A stretch of DNA of 64,000 bases from Pacificispira sp033344895 (GCA_965229685.1 OZ245920.1:2108001-2172000), one strand, 5' to 3'. Positions 1-8,077 are shown, counted from the first letter of the stretch. Numbers and translations are program-made. The notes: a model not told the origin generated them from the letters alone.

Positions 1-672
1 GACAATGACCGCCGGAATCAGCAAGGTCGGCAGCCCCAGCAGCAACGCCTTTCGCCGCTCGATGCCGTCAGGAACCTCGGCGACGGGCAGTTCCGTCATC
101 CATCCGATCAGCGCCAGGACGATCAGGAACCCGCCGGCCATCATCAGGCCGGGAATGATCCCGGCAATGAACATGTCACCGATCGCGATCTGGGCCAGAA
201 CACCATAGATCACGAACAGCATGGACGGCGGAATGATCGGTGACAGCAGTCCCCCTGCCGCTGTTGTCGCCGCGGCGAAGGAAGGCGCATAGCCCTGACG
301 GGTCATCTCCGGCACCATTGCGCGCGACATGATCGCTATCTGCGCAGCGGCGGAACCGATGATGGAAGCCATCATCATGTTGACCAGCAGGTTGATGTAG
401 GCAAGACCGCCGCGAACGCGTCCGACGAATACCCCGGCAAATCCGATTAGCCGTGCGGTGATGCCCCCTTCATTCATCAGTTCCCCCGCCAGCATGAAGA
501 GAGGAATGGCAAGAAGCCCGTAGCTCTGAATGCCGGAGAACATCTGCTGCGAGACCGATTGCAGCAGCACCGTCTGGTCGGCGTACCATATGTAGAACAG
601 GGCCGACGCCGCCAGCACGAAGGCAATCGGCAGACCGATCAACAGCAGGAAAAGGAAGATAGCCCCAACCAT
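1..672 (-). CDS. TRAP transporter large permease DctM, 3' end cut by window
   Basis: Membrane permease of a tripartite ATP-independent periplasmic (TRAP) transporter, which uses an ion gradient to import a solute delivered by a binding protein. Only the N-terminal ~224 residues are inside the window; the frame stays open to base 1. Reading in from the ATG at 672 gives a hydrophobic helix (FLFLLLIGLPIAFVLAAS), then AIPLFMLAGELMNEGGI and GSAAAQIAIMSRAMVPEM and a stretch containing LLSPIIPPSMLFVIYGVLAQ, all typical of the DctM/YiaN family. The ATG lies three bases after the stop of the small permease gene, so the two are probably translationally coupled. The operon continues upstream through DctQ, DctP and a 3-hydroxyanthranilate dioxygenase, which suggests an aromatic carboxylate as substrate (inference). 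Confidence 0.93.
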   Translation of the reverse strand, partial: MVGAIFLFLLLIGLPIAFVLAASALFYIWYADQTVLLQSVSQQMFSGIQSYGLLAIPLFMLAGELMNEGGITARLIGFAGVFVGRVRGGLAYINLLVNMMMASIIGSAAAQIAIMSRAMVPEMTRQGYAPSFAAATTAAGGLLSPIIPPSMLFVIYGVLAQIAIGDMFIAGIIPGLMMAGGFLIVLALIGWMTELPVAEVPDGIERRKALLLGLPTLLIPAVIV

Positions 673-675
673 GGG

Positions 676-1248
676 TCAGTCCTCCCAACCGGCGAAATCG
701 GTGATGGATCCGGCAATTCTCTCATACAGGTTGGTCGATGCATGGATCGTCATGGTGATTGCCGTGATCGGCATGACCAGCCAGATCAGATATTTCGGAA
801 ACCCAAGCGTGTTGGTCGGTTCCTGATAGATGAAATTGAACGTTGCGCCGGAGAATGCCGCCAAATCGAAGCCGCTGGCAATCAGCGCTGCCGGGTCGTA
901 CCAGAGGATGCTGGTCCAGATCAGGGTCGCGGCCAGCACCAGAACGACCGCGTCCACCAAGATCCCGGTCAACCGCCTTGCCCTGTCGGGAAGGACGTCC
1001 TCCAGGATGGTGACCGATATGCCGCGCCGCAGGCGGACTATCGCGGATGCACCGATCATGACCAGCCAGACCATGGCGTAGATCGCCGCCTCGTCGACCC
1101 AGTAGATCGCGTTGTCGGCCGCGCGGGTCACGACATTGAGGAGGATCAGCCCCGTAACCGCGGCGGACAACAGGATCAGGCCCCATCGCTCCGCCAGCAG
1201 AACAGCCCCGGAAATCGATCTGAATACAGACAGCATGTGACGCACCAT
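676..1248 (-). CDS. TRAP transporter small permease DctQ
   Basis: A 190-residue integral membrane protein of the DctQ family, the four-helix subunit that pairs with DctM. Hydrophobic segments are visible near residues 13-35, 47-70, 92-112 and 140-165. The segment around residues 43-48 contains the AIYWVDE type of motif usual in DctQ proteins. The start at 1248 is an ATG; a second ATG four codons in is equally possible. It sits between DctP (73 bases upstream) and DctM (3 bases downstream) on the same strand. The gap on the DctP side holds a strong stem-loop that may lower permease expression relative to the binding protein. Confidence 0.92.
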   Translation of the reverse strand: MVRHMLSVFRSISGAVLLAERWGLILLSAAVTGLILLNVVTRAADNAIYWVDEAAIYAMVWLVMIGASAIVRLRRGISVTILEDVLPDRARRLTGILVDAVVLVLAATLIWTSILWYDPAALIASGFDLAAFSGATFNFIYQEPTNTLGFPKYLIWLVMPITAITMTIHASTNLYERIAGSITDFAGWED

Positions 1249-1255
1249 ATGAAAC

Positions 1256-1289
1256 GGGCCGCCCCTCCTTGGAACGGGAGGAGCGGCCC
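1256..1289 (-). promoter_or_regulatory. Stem-loop between dctP and dctQ (probable attenuator or mRNA stabiliser)
   Basis: The left arm at 1256-1268 and the right arm at 1276-1289 pair with a single mismatch or bulge around a 7-base loop. The arms are almost entirely G and C. On the transcribed (minus) strand no run of T follows, so it is not a classical rho-independent terminator. Hairpins placed just after a binding-protein gene commonly protect its mRNA 3' end and raise its level over the permeases; that role is inferred here. Confidence 0.6.
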
Positions 1290-1321
1290 CGAAACCCGGC
1301 CCGAAGGGTCAGGTGGAAAGC

Positions 1322-2296
1322 TTACATGCCGGCTTCCTTGCGTAGGGCGGCAACGGCATCGGTTTTCTTTTCCCAATCGGCATTCCAGCGGTCAATGGCG
1401 TCGCCGAAGAAGTCGGGGCCGACTTCAAGGATCTGCACGCCGGTCTTCCTGGTTTCCTCCAGGAATTTCGGCTCCTGGGCGACGAAAGTATCGATGGTCG
1501 AATCGACATGCTTCGCCATCAGTTCCTTGACCATTGCGCGGTCCTCTTCCGACATCTCCGCCCAGACACGCCCGGAAATCAGTCCGACCATCGGGAACAT
1601 CATATGATTGGACAGGACAACGGTTTCGGAATGCTCCCAATATTTCAGCTTCCAGATCAGCTCCAGATCCATGTCGATGGCGTCAACCTGACCGTTCGCC
1701 ATTGCGTCATAGACCGCCGGGAGCGGCATCGGCGTCGGCGCCGTGCCCAGCAGATTGTAGAAATCCTGAATCGGCGCGAAGGGGGTGATCCGGATCTTCT
1801 TGCCTTCCAGATCGGCAGCGCCGCTTACCGCATCGCGCGACGCGATCTGGCGCAGGCCCGCCGTACCATAGCCGACCCCCAGAACGCCGATTTTTTGCGG
1901 CAGTTGATCCAGCAGACCCCGGGCGGTGTCGCTGCGCAGGATCTTCGCGACGCCGTCCATGTCGCTGACCAGATAGGGGGCATAGAAGGCGCCCAGATCG
2001 GTCACGCGATTGGAGACCTCCGCGACCGTCAGGAAGGCCATGTCCAGCGCCCCGGTCTGGAGTTGCTGCAGCATCTCCGCCTCGTTCCCCAACTGACGGG
2101 ACGGGAACACCTGGACGCTGTGGGCGCCGTTGCTCTTTTCCGCCAGTTCCGCACCGAACGCGTCGGCAGCCTTCGTCCAGACATGCGGCGGCGGCGTGAT
2201 CAGGCCGAGGCGGAACTCCTTTGCCATCGCGGTTCCGGCAGACAGTGCAAGGGACAGACCCACGGCCCCCGCGACGATCGACTTGTGTAGTTTCAT
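1322..2296 (-). CDS. TRAP transporter substrate-binding protein DctP
   Basis: Periplasmic solute-binding protein of 324 residues, normal for the DctP family. Residues 1-25 form a Sec signal peptide ending AMA before Lys26. The family's ligand-binding signature is present: KKIRI around residues 166-170, with Arg169 in the place of the conserved carboxylate-binding arginine, followed by LPAVYDAMANGQVDAID near 192-208. An arginine here usually means an organic acid ligand. It is the second gene of the operon, 25 bases after the 3-hydroxyanthranilate dioxygenase and upstream of DctQ and DctM. The ligand may therefore be 3-hydroxyanthranilate, anthranilate or a related aromatic acid, but that is a context argument only. 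Confidence 0.94.
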   Translation of the reverse strand: MKLHKSIVAGAVGLSLALSAGTAMAKEFRLGLITPPPHVWTKAADAFGAELAEKSNGAHSVQVFPSRQLGNEAEMLQQLQTGALDMAFLTVAEVSNRVTDLGAFYAPYLVSDMDGVAKILRSDTARGLLDQLPQKIGVLGVGYGTAGLRQIASRDAVSGAADLEGKKIRITPFAPIQDFYNLLGTAPTPMPLPAVYDAMANGQVDAIDMDLELIWKLKYWEHSETVVLSNHMMFPMVGLISGRVWAEMSEEDRAMVKELMAKHVDSTIDTFVAQEPKFLEETRKTGVQILEVGPDFFGDAIDRWNADWEKKTDAVAALRKEAGM

Positions 2297-2321
2297 CTCA
2301 CTCTCCCTGTTTCTCTCATCG

Positions 2322-2876
2322 TCAAATCAGGTCAGCCCAGCCAGGCGGCGGTTCCCGCCCCGGATGGACAGCGCCGCAACTGGCGCAGGTCCGTCGACTG
2401 GTATCGGCATAGAACGCATCGAACAGCGGGGGCAGGTCCTTCACGATATCGGTCACCTTGACTTCGACCCGATCGACAAGATTGCCGCATTCGAAGCAGT
2501 ACCATTCGAACCCATCATGGGCCTCGGGCAGGCGCGCCCCTTCAACCACCAGCCCAATCGAACCGGGTACCGGGCGCTGCGGCGAATGTCGGACATTGGG
2601 CGGCAGCAGAAACACCTCCCCTTCCCGGATCGGGACGTCGTAAAGCTTCCCGCCGTCATGGATCTTCAGAAGCATGTCGCCGCGCAGCTGATAGAAGAAC
2701 TCCTCCGCAGGGTCGTCATGAAAGTCCACGCGCTGGTTGGGGCCGCCGATGATCATGACGATCAGGCCGCTGTCCTGATCGAACAGCTTCTTGTTGCTGA
2801 CCGGCGGTTTCAGCTGATCTTCGTTCTCCGCGATCCATCGCTGGAAATCGAATGGCTTGAAGCGCGGGTGACCCAT
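2322..2876 (-). CDS. nbaC: 3-hydroxyanthranilate 3,4-dioxygenase
   Basis: Cupin extradiol dioxygenase that opens the ring of 3-hydroxyanthranilate to 2-amino-3-carboxymuconate semialdehyde, the precursor of quinolinate or of the 2-aminomuconate catabolic route. The protein has 184 residues, as expected for bacterial enzymes. The catalytic iron ligands can be read as His53, Glu59 (H-x5-E in FHDDPAEEF) and His97. Substrate-binding Arg49, Arg101 and Glu112 are in the expected positions. The second, rubredoxin-like iron site of bacterial enzymes is complete with Cys127, Cys130, Cys164 and Cys167. It is the first gene of the TRAP operon and is divergent from a LysR regulator. Decarboxylase and semialdehyde dehydrogenase partners (nbaD, nbaE) are not in this window. 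The symbol follows the nba catabolic naming and could equally be given as haao. Confidence 0.95.
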   Translation of the reverse strand: MGHPRFKPFDFQRWIAENEDQLKPPVSNKKLFDQDSGLIVMIIGGPNQRVDFHDDPAEEFFYQLRGDMLLKIHDGGKLYDVPIREGEVFLLPPNVRHSPQRPVPGSIGLVVEGARLPEAHDGFEWYCFECGNLVDRVEVKVTDIVKDLPPLFDAFYADTSRRTCASCGAVHPGREPPPGWADLI

Positions 2877-2996
2877 GCGGACGCATCCCCTGTTTCTTTT
2901 CTCGAGGAAAAACGCTACGAGGCGTTGAACCTGCCTTCAATGAAATTGGTTTGAAGTGGTTATTCGTTTTTACAATACCAAAGCCGGAGGTTCGGA
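2877..2996. promoter_or_regulatory. Divergent promoter region between the dioxygenase operon and the LysR gene
   Basis: A 120-base intergenic space between two divergent genes. The part from about 2940 to 2985 is clearly richer in A and T than its surroundings. LysR regulators usually bind such a space at a T-N11-A inverted repeat and control the divergent operon; I could not single out one convincing box. The ribosome-binding site GGAGG at 2986-2990, seven bases before the LysR ATG at 2997, is clear. Confidence 0.5.
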
Positions 2997-3971
2997 ATGG
3001 TCGCCGCCAACCGACACATCAAGATCGCAGAGCGTGTCTCAACCCGCCTGAAGCTGAAGCAACTGCGGCTGCTTGTTGCCGTGGCCGAACGTTCCAGCAT
3101 CCTGCACGCGGCACAGGACCTGAATATCTCGCAGCCCGCGGCGACGAAGCTCATCAAGGATCTGGAACTGGATTTCGGCGTGCGTCTGTTCGACCGCACC
3201 AATCGCGGGGCCATTCCGACCGCCTTCGGGGAAGCGCTGGTCCGGCATGGCAAACTGATCCTGGCCCAGGTCTATCACGCCGCCCAGGAACTGGACGATC
3301 TGAACGAAGGCAGCGGCGGCCGCGTCGTCGTCGGGACCCTCCTGGCTGCGTCGGCATGGCTGCTTCCCGCCGCGATCAAGACGATGTGCGAGGACCGGCC
3401 GAATGTCACCATCGCCGTGCGCGACGGCACAAATGACGTGCTGATGCCGGCGCTGAGTGCCGGGGACGTCGATCTTGTGGTCGGGCGATTGCCGGAATTC
3501 CGACACCGCAAGGACCTGGCACAGATCCGATTGCTGGAGGAGGAAACCTGCATCGTCGCCCGTGCCGGTCATGCCCTGGCCCGGAGAGATCGCGTCGATT
3601 TCGCGGATCTGACCGACCATTCCTGGATCCTGCAACCGCCGGAGACCTCCCTGCGGCGTCAGTTCGAGAAGGCCTTCTTCGATCGCGATCTCGTCCCGCC
3701 CGTCGCCGCCGTCGAATCCGTATCCTTTCTGACAAACCGCGAATTGCTGATGCGCACGGACATGCTGGGCGTCTTCCCCTACCATGTGGTGGCACCGGAA
3801 GTGGCGCGCGGCGATCTGGCAATTCTGCCCTGCCGTGTCGACCTGTCCGGCCGGGCGGTCGGCGTGACCTATCGCCGTGCAGGCGGCCTGTCCCCGGCGG
3901 CGCAGGCCTTCCTGGCCGTGCTGCGCGACACCGCGGCCGGAGCCGCGCCGCCTACACTGCGAGAGGACTGA
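2997..3971 (+). CDS. LysR-family transcriptional regulator
   Basis: A 324-residue regulator with an N-terminal winged helix-turn-helix near residues 17-80 (recognition region NISQPAATKLIKDLE, then RLFDRTNRGAIPTAFG) and a C-terminal effector-binding domain from about residue 105. Such proteins are co-inducer-dependent and usually control the gene transcribed away from them, here the dioxygenase-TRAP operon. The ATG is preceded by a good GGAGG. The CDS end overlaps the end of the convergent aspartate-dehydrogenase gene by 20 bases. The likely effector is an aromatic acid handled by the neighbouring operon, but nothing in the sequence proves this. Confidence 0.93.
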   Translation: MVAANRHIKIAERVSTRLKLKQLRLLVAVAERSSILHAAQDLNISQPAATKLIKDLELDFGVRLFDRTNRGAIPTAFGEALVRHGKLILAQVYHAAQELDDLNEGSGGRVVVGTLLAASAWLLPAAIKTMCEDRPNVTIAVRDGTNDVLMPALSAGDVDLVVGRLPEFRHRKDLAQIRLLEEETCIVARAGHALARRDRVDFADLTDHSWILQPPETSLRRQFEKAFFDRDLVPPVAAVESVSFLTNRELLMRTDMLGVFPYHVVAPEVARGDLAILPCRVDLSGRAVGVTYRRAGGLSPAAQAFLAVLRDTAAGAAPPTLRED

Positions 3972-4749
3972 GCCGGTTTCGCACGGCCCGGATCACGCTC
4001 ATTGCCGTCAGGGCCGACGATTTCGGATTGTCCGGAAGCGGATTGCCCTGAATCCGGAAGCAGAATTTGCCGAAGGCCCCCTGCGCCTCGACTTCGTGGA
4101 TATTGCCCCCGGCATCTGGATCGGCGATCAGCGTCGCCCGGGTCGCGTCCAGACCCAGACCCGCCAGGGCGACCGTCGCCGCCACATTGGCGTTCTTCGG
4201 ATAGCGCTGGGCCGCCTCCCGGGCCGATCCCTCGAAATGAACTGCGGCGTCCTTGAGCGCCGCCAGATCCAGAACGTCTTCCGCCGCCGACCCGAGCCAG
4301 CCTGCCGGAGGCTTGCGCCCTGTATATCGAACACTGTCCAGACCGCCGATCCGGGCGGCAGACAGCGCATCGATCGCTCCGACCGCGCCTGACACCAGTT
4401 CCAGGCGTGCGTTTCCCGCGCGCGCTGACGACTCCAATGTCGCCGCCAGTCCATCATCGGCCAGGGCACCGATGGAAACCGTGATCAGATCGATGCCACT
4501 GCGCAGAACGGTTTCGCCATGCGCTTTCAAGGCCGCATGTCCGCCGCAATCGACCACACAGACCGGGGCTTGGCGCAGTTGATCGATCCCGTTCGCGATG
4601 TCGATCCCCTGCCCCATTGCCGTTCGCGCCGCCGCCTCTCGCCCCGGCCGGCACAGGACGGATATTGCCCCGACTTCATTCATTTGCCGCAGGGTCCGGG
4701 CAACATATTGCCCGACTGCGCCGAAGCCGATGATTGCGACATGTCCCAT
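3952..4749 (-). CDS. Aspartate dehydrogenase family protein
   Basis: A 265-residue NAD(P)-dependent dehydrogenase of the L-aspartate dehydrogenase (NadX) family, which forms iminoaspartate from aspartate or runs the reaction in reverse. The N-terminal Rossmann glycine motif GFGAVG is at residues 8-13. The C-terminal domain shows the family blocks RKPPAGWLGSA (near 140-152), YPKNANVAATVALAGLG (near 180-196) and NIHEVEAQGAFG. Iminoaspartate feeds quinolinate synthase, and the nearby 3-hydroxyanthranilate dioxygenase also leads towards quinolinate, so a link to NAD precursors is conceivable. The alternative is a catabolic role with the Mo-hydroxylase and DapA-like genes. It is divergent from the Mo-hydroxylase across a 193-base spacer. 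Confidence 0.85.
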   Translation of the reverse strand: MGHVAIIGFGAVGQYVARTLRQMNEVGAISVLCRPGREAAARTAMGQGIDIANGIDQLRQAPVCVVDCGGHAALKAHGETVLRSGIDLITVSIGALADDGLAATLESSARAGNARLELVSGAVGAIDALSAARIGGLDSVRYTGRKPPAGWLGSAAEDVLDLAALKDAAVHFEGSAREAAQRYPKNANVAATVALAGLGLDATRATLIADPDAGGNIHEVEAQGAFGKFCFRIQGNPLPDNPKSSALTAMSVIRAVRNRLSPLAV

Positions 4750-4942
4750 TGAAATCGCTCCTGATTGGTTCGGCCGGACAATACCGTCCAGAATTCGTCC
4801 CTGCTATTCCGATATGAAATATCACAATTCATTCTTCGTATTTGTCATTATATCTGGCGTCCCACACACTCGCCCAAATCGCAACATCCCAACCGTCAAA
4901 AGAGCGACCCGCGTGGATCTGCCAGGCAACAATTTCGGAAGA
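4750..4942. promoter_or_regulatory. Divergent intergenic region, A+T-rich
   Basis: A space of 193 bases between the aspartate dehydrogenase gene (minus) and the Mo-hydroxylase (plus). Bases 4805-4860 are strikingly A+T-rich for this genome and probably carry the promoters of both genes. An in-frame ATG at 4814 would extend the Mo-hydroxylase by about 43 residues, but the extra peptide does not look like the family N-terminus. No operator could be assigned. Confidence 0.45.
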
Positions 4943-7063
4943 ATGATCGGCACGGCCGTTCCTCGCCGGGAGGACAAACGCCTTCTGACCGGCCAGGGAC
5001 GGTATACCGACGATATCCGACTGCCGGATGCCCTTCACGTTGCCTTCGTTCGCGCCGATTCCATCGGCCCCATCCTCTCGCTCGACCATCCCGATGACCC
5101 CGGGGATATCGGGGCAACTGCAATCTTCACCGCCAGGGATCTGGGCAAAACAGGCCTGCTGACGGTGAATGCCGTCCTGGCGGATGCGGCCCCCACGCAT
5201 TTTCCGATTCTTGCAGGCGATCGCAGTTTTGCCGTGGGGCAGCCGCTGGTGGCTGTCCTCGGCGAAAATCGGGCTGCTGCACAGGACGCCGCCGAGTCCG
5301 TCTTCGTCGACATTGGCAACGCCGAAGGCGGTCCTTTGTTTGCGCACTGCCCCGACAATCGGGCGACGGGAGAGCAGTGGAAAGCAGGGGACTTCGACGG
5401 CGCCGTTGCCAAGGCGGCACATGTCGTTTCAGCGACGGTAATTCATCCGCGCCTGGCACCGGCTTCCCTGGAACCACGGGCAGTCGCGGCCCACTACGAT
5501 GCAGGAACGGACGGCGTGACCGTGTGGCTGTCGACGCAAACGCCGCATCGCGCGCGCAGCGAGTTCAGCCGCATTCTGGGTGTTTCGGAAGACCGGATTC
5601 GGGTCATCGCTCTGGATGTCGGCGGTGCGTTCGGGATGAAGGCGTCGCTCTATCCGGAAGAGGTTCTTGTCGTATGGGCCGCGCTTCATCTGAAGCGGTC
5701 TGTGCGTTGGACGGCAAGCCGCTCGGAAGACTTCCTGTCGGCAACCCATGGCCGCGGTGCGCAAACGCAGGGCCGGTTGGCGGTTGATGCCGACGGCCGT
5801 TTCCTGGGCCTGCAGGCACGCATCGACTGCCCGTTGGGCCATTGGCTACCGACCAGTGCGGCCGTACCGGCCTGGAATGCGGGACGCATGCTGCCCGGCC
5901 CCTATGACATCCCAGTTCTCAACATTGAAACACGCGCCATTCTAAGCCCGACGGCACCGGTGGGGATCTATCGCGGCGCGGGACGGCCTGAAGCCACCGC
6001 GCTCATGGAACGCCTCGCATCTGCCGCAGCGGAGGCGAGTGGCATCGATCCAATCGAGATACGGCGGCGCAATCTGCTGCGTCCGGATGCGCTTCCCCAT
6101 AAGGGCATCACCGGTCGACACCTCGATTCCGGGGACTATCCCGCTGCACTGGAGCGGCTGAGGGAAGCTTCGGCGTATGACGATCTGTGCCGGTCCATTC
6201 ACGACCGGCGCTCCGGCGGCGAGACGGTTGGGCTGGGCATCGCCTTCTATGTCGAGCCCTGCGGACAAGGCTGGGAGAGCGCCCGGGTACGGCGCGAACC
6301 CGACGGACGGATCGTCGCCGAGGTCGGGGCTTCGAGCCAGGGGCACGGGCGGGAAACCGCCTTCGCGCAGATCCTCGCGGATCGGCTGAACGCGCCAATG
6401 AAGGCCATAACTGTACATTTCGGCGACACGGAAACGACACCCAAGGGCATCGGGGCATTGGCCAGCCGCAGCACCCCGATCGGCGGAAGCGCCCTTTTGC
6501 TGGCGGCGGAGGAAGTGGCCCGACGGCTTCACAACGTGCCGGACGATGAGGTCGTCGAAGCGGAGGTCAGATACGAAGCGGAAGGCGAGGCCTGGGGGTA
6601 TGGCGTCTATCTGGCCGTAATGGCCATCGACTCAGATACCGGCGTCCCGACTTTGGAACGGCTGGTCTGTGTCGACGATGCCGGCACGATCATCAATCCG
6701 ATGATGGTCGAGGGTCAGATCCGCGGCGGCATCGCACAGGGGATCGGGGAGGCCCTGCTGGAAAGCATCGTCTATTCGCCCGACGGCCAGTTGATGACGG
6801 GATCCTTCAGTGATTACGCAATGCCCCGTGCAGACAACATGCCGCCGGTACGGATCGAGAAGACGGAAACCCCCTCCCCGGTCAACCGTCTGGGAGCCAA
6901 GGGTGTTGGGGAAGCCGGCACAATCGGCGCCCCGGCCGCCATCCTGAATGCCGCCTATGACGCATTAAGGGCATGCGGCAGCGTTCCGCATCTGTCCATG
7001 CCGCTGACATCCGAAAAACTCTGGCGGGCCATGAACGGCCTCCTCGAACAGCAGGACGACTGA
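4943..7063 (+). CDS. Xanthine dehydrogenase/CoxL-family molybdopterin-binding subunit
   Basis: Large catalytic subunit of a molybdenum hydroxylase, about 706 residues from the ATG at 4943. A GTG at 4913 is an alternative start. The N-terminus PRREDKRLLTGQGRYTDD is the family signature, GGAFGMK (from residue 227) is a cofactor-contacting motif, and GVGEAGTIGAP carries the catalytic glutamate (Glu657) that deprotonates the active-site water. The carbon monoxide dehydrogenase active loop (AYRCSFR) is replaced by GIYRGAGRPEA, so CO is not the substrate; hydroxylation of an N-heteroaromatic or similar compound is more likely. The usual FAD (CoxM) and [2Fe-2S] (CoxS) subunits are not next to it. 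It is followed three bases later by a DapA-like enzyme, so both are probably cotranscribed. Confidence 0.88.
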   Translation: MIGTAVPRREDKRLLTGQGRYTDDIRLPDALHVAFVRADSIGPILSLDHPDDPGDIGATAIFTARDLGKTGLLTVNAVLADAAPTHFPILAGDRSFAVGQPLVAVLGENRAAAQDAAESVFVDIGNAEGGPLFAHCPDNRATGEQWKAGDFDGAVAKAAHVVSATVIHPRLAPASLEPRAVAAHYDAGTDGVTVWLSTQTPHRARSEFSRILGVSEDRIRVIALDVGGAFGMKASLYPEEVLVVWAALHLKRSVRWTASRSEDFLSATHGRGAQTQGRLAVDADGRFLGLQARIDCPLGHWLPTSAAVPAWNAGRMLPGPYDIPVLNIETRAILSPTAPVGIYRGAGRPEATALMERLASAAAEASGIDPIEIRRRNLLRPDALPHKGITGRHLDSGDYPAALERLREASAYDDLCRSIHDRRSGGETVGLGIAFYVEPCGQGWESARVRREPDGRIVAEVGASSQGHGRETAFAQILADRLNAPMKAITVHFGDTETTPKGIGALASRSTPIGGSALLLAAEEVARRLHNVPDDEVVEAEVRYEAEGEAWGYGVYLAVMAIDSDTGVPTLERLVCVDDAGTIINPMMVEGQIRGGIAQGIGEALLESIVYSPDGQLMTGSFSDYAMPRADNMPPVRIEKTETPSPVNRLGAKGVGEAGTIGAPAAILNAAYDALRACGSVPHLSMPLTSEKLWRAMNGLLEQQDD

Positions 7064-7066
7064 GAC

Positions 7067-8020
7067 ATGAAATACACACGCAATCAGGCAAAGGACTATG
7101 CCCGTGAGACCATGCGCGGCATCTGGGCTGCAGCATTGCAGCCGTTCAATGCGGATCTGAGCGTTGACGAGGACGGGTTCCGCCGGAACATCCGCCACTG
7201 GGTCGACGATCTGGGCATTCGCGGCCTGTTCATCGCCGGAAAGCAGGGCGAGTTCTTTTCCATGTCGCTGGCGGAACGCAAACGCGCCTTCGAGATCGCT
7301 GTCGAGGAAACCGGCGACAAGGCGGGTACCATCATGTCTGCCTCCGATCAGAACATGGATACCGTGATCGAACTGGCAGAACACGCGCAGGCGGTCGGTG
7401 CGGACAGCATTGTCGTGCATGCCCCGGTCCTGCATTTCGTCCATGACCGCGACGAAATCCTGTATCGCTATTACAAGACGATCAGCGACCGGGTGGATAT
7501 CGGAATCGCGATGTGGAGCCATCCGGATTCCGGCTATCTGATGTCGCCGGAACTCTGTGCCCGGATCGCGGAACTGCCGAACATCGTGGCGATCAAGTAC
7601 AGCGTCGAACGCGCAATGTATGCCAAACTGACGGAGCTGGCGGGCGACAAGATCCTGGTCAGCACGGCATCGGAAGACGAATGGCTGGACAACATAATCG
7701 ATCTGGGCTGGCAGCTATACCTCTGTTCCTCCCCGCCCTATCTGATCCAGACTGCAAACGACCGGCGGATGAACGAATACACGGAACTGGCCTTTGCCGG
7801 GAAACATGACGAAGCCCGCAAGGTCAGCGCCAGCCTCGATCCTGTCCGCAAGGCATTGAAAGGCACACGGCCGGGCGGAAAGCCGCAATCGCACCAGAAA
7901 TACTGGCAGGAACTGCTGGGCCAGGTCGGCGGCCCCGTACGTCCGCCGATGATCGGCCTGACGCAGGATGAACGCGACCGAACAAGGGCGGCCTTCGAAG
8001 GCTGCGGTTTGCAACTGTAA
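7067..8020 (+). CDS. DapA/NanA-superfamily lyase or aldolase, atypical active site
   Basis: A 317-residue TIM-barrel protein of the dihydrodipicolinate synthase superfamily. The Schiff-base lysine is retained as Lys177 in PNIVAIKYS. Other DapA residues are changed: the Thr-Thr of GTTGE is GKQGE (residues 58-62), the tyrosine pair of the PYY motif is PVL (120-122), and the catalytic tyrosine of the LYNVPSRTG motif is Trp150 in AMWSHPDSG. It is therefore unlikely to make dihydrodipicolinate and more likely cleaves, condenses or hydrates another keto acid, as in the hydratase-aldolase branches. It starts three bases after the Mo-hydroxylase gene, suggesting consecutive steps on one substrate. 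A bidirectional terminator follows. Confidence 0.88.
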   Translation: MKYTRNQAKDYARETMRGIWAAALQPFNADLSVDEDGFRRNIRHWVDDLGIRGLFIAGKQGEFFSMSLAERKRAFEIAVEETGDKAGTIMSASDQNMDTVIELAEHAQAVGADSIVVHAPVLHFVHDRDEILYRYYKTISDRVDIGIAMWSHPDSGYLMSPELCARIAELPNIVAIKYSVERAMYAKLTELAGDKILVSTASEDEWLDNIIDLGWQLYLCSSPPYLIQTANDRRMNEYTELAFAGKHDEARKVSASLDPVRKALKGTRPGGKPQSHQKYWQELLGQVGGPVRPPMIGLTQDERDRTRAAFEGCGLQL

Positions 8021-8023
8021 CGA

Positions 8024-8057
8024 AAACGGGCCGGCACACGAAGCGGCCGGCCCGTTT
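8024..8057. terminator. Bidirectional rho-independent terminator
   Basis: A perfect 12-base inverted repeat, arms 8024-8035 and 8046-8057, with a 10-base loop. It is flanked by A residues on the left and ends in T residues on the right. It lies between the convergent DapA-like gene (ending 8020) and the iron alcohol dehydrogenase (ending 8078) and should stop transcription from both sides. Confidence 0.85.
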
Positions 8058-8077
8058 CCCAAGTTTCACAATACCGA

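Noticed and set aside
4814..4942. N-terminal extension of the Mo-hydroxylase from ATG 4814
   Set aside because: The extra residues are hydrophobic then basic and do not match the family N-terminus, which starts cleanly at 4943 (or GTG 4913); the DNA is better explained as promoter.
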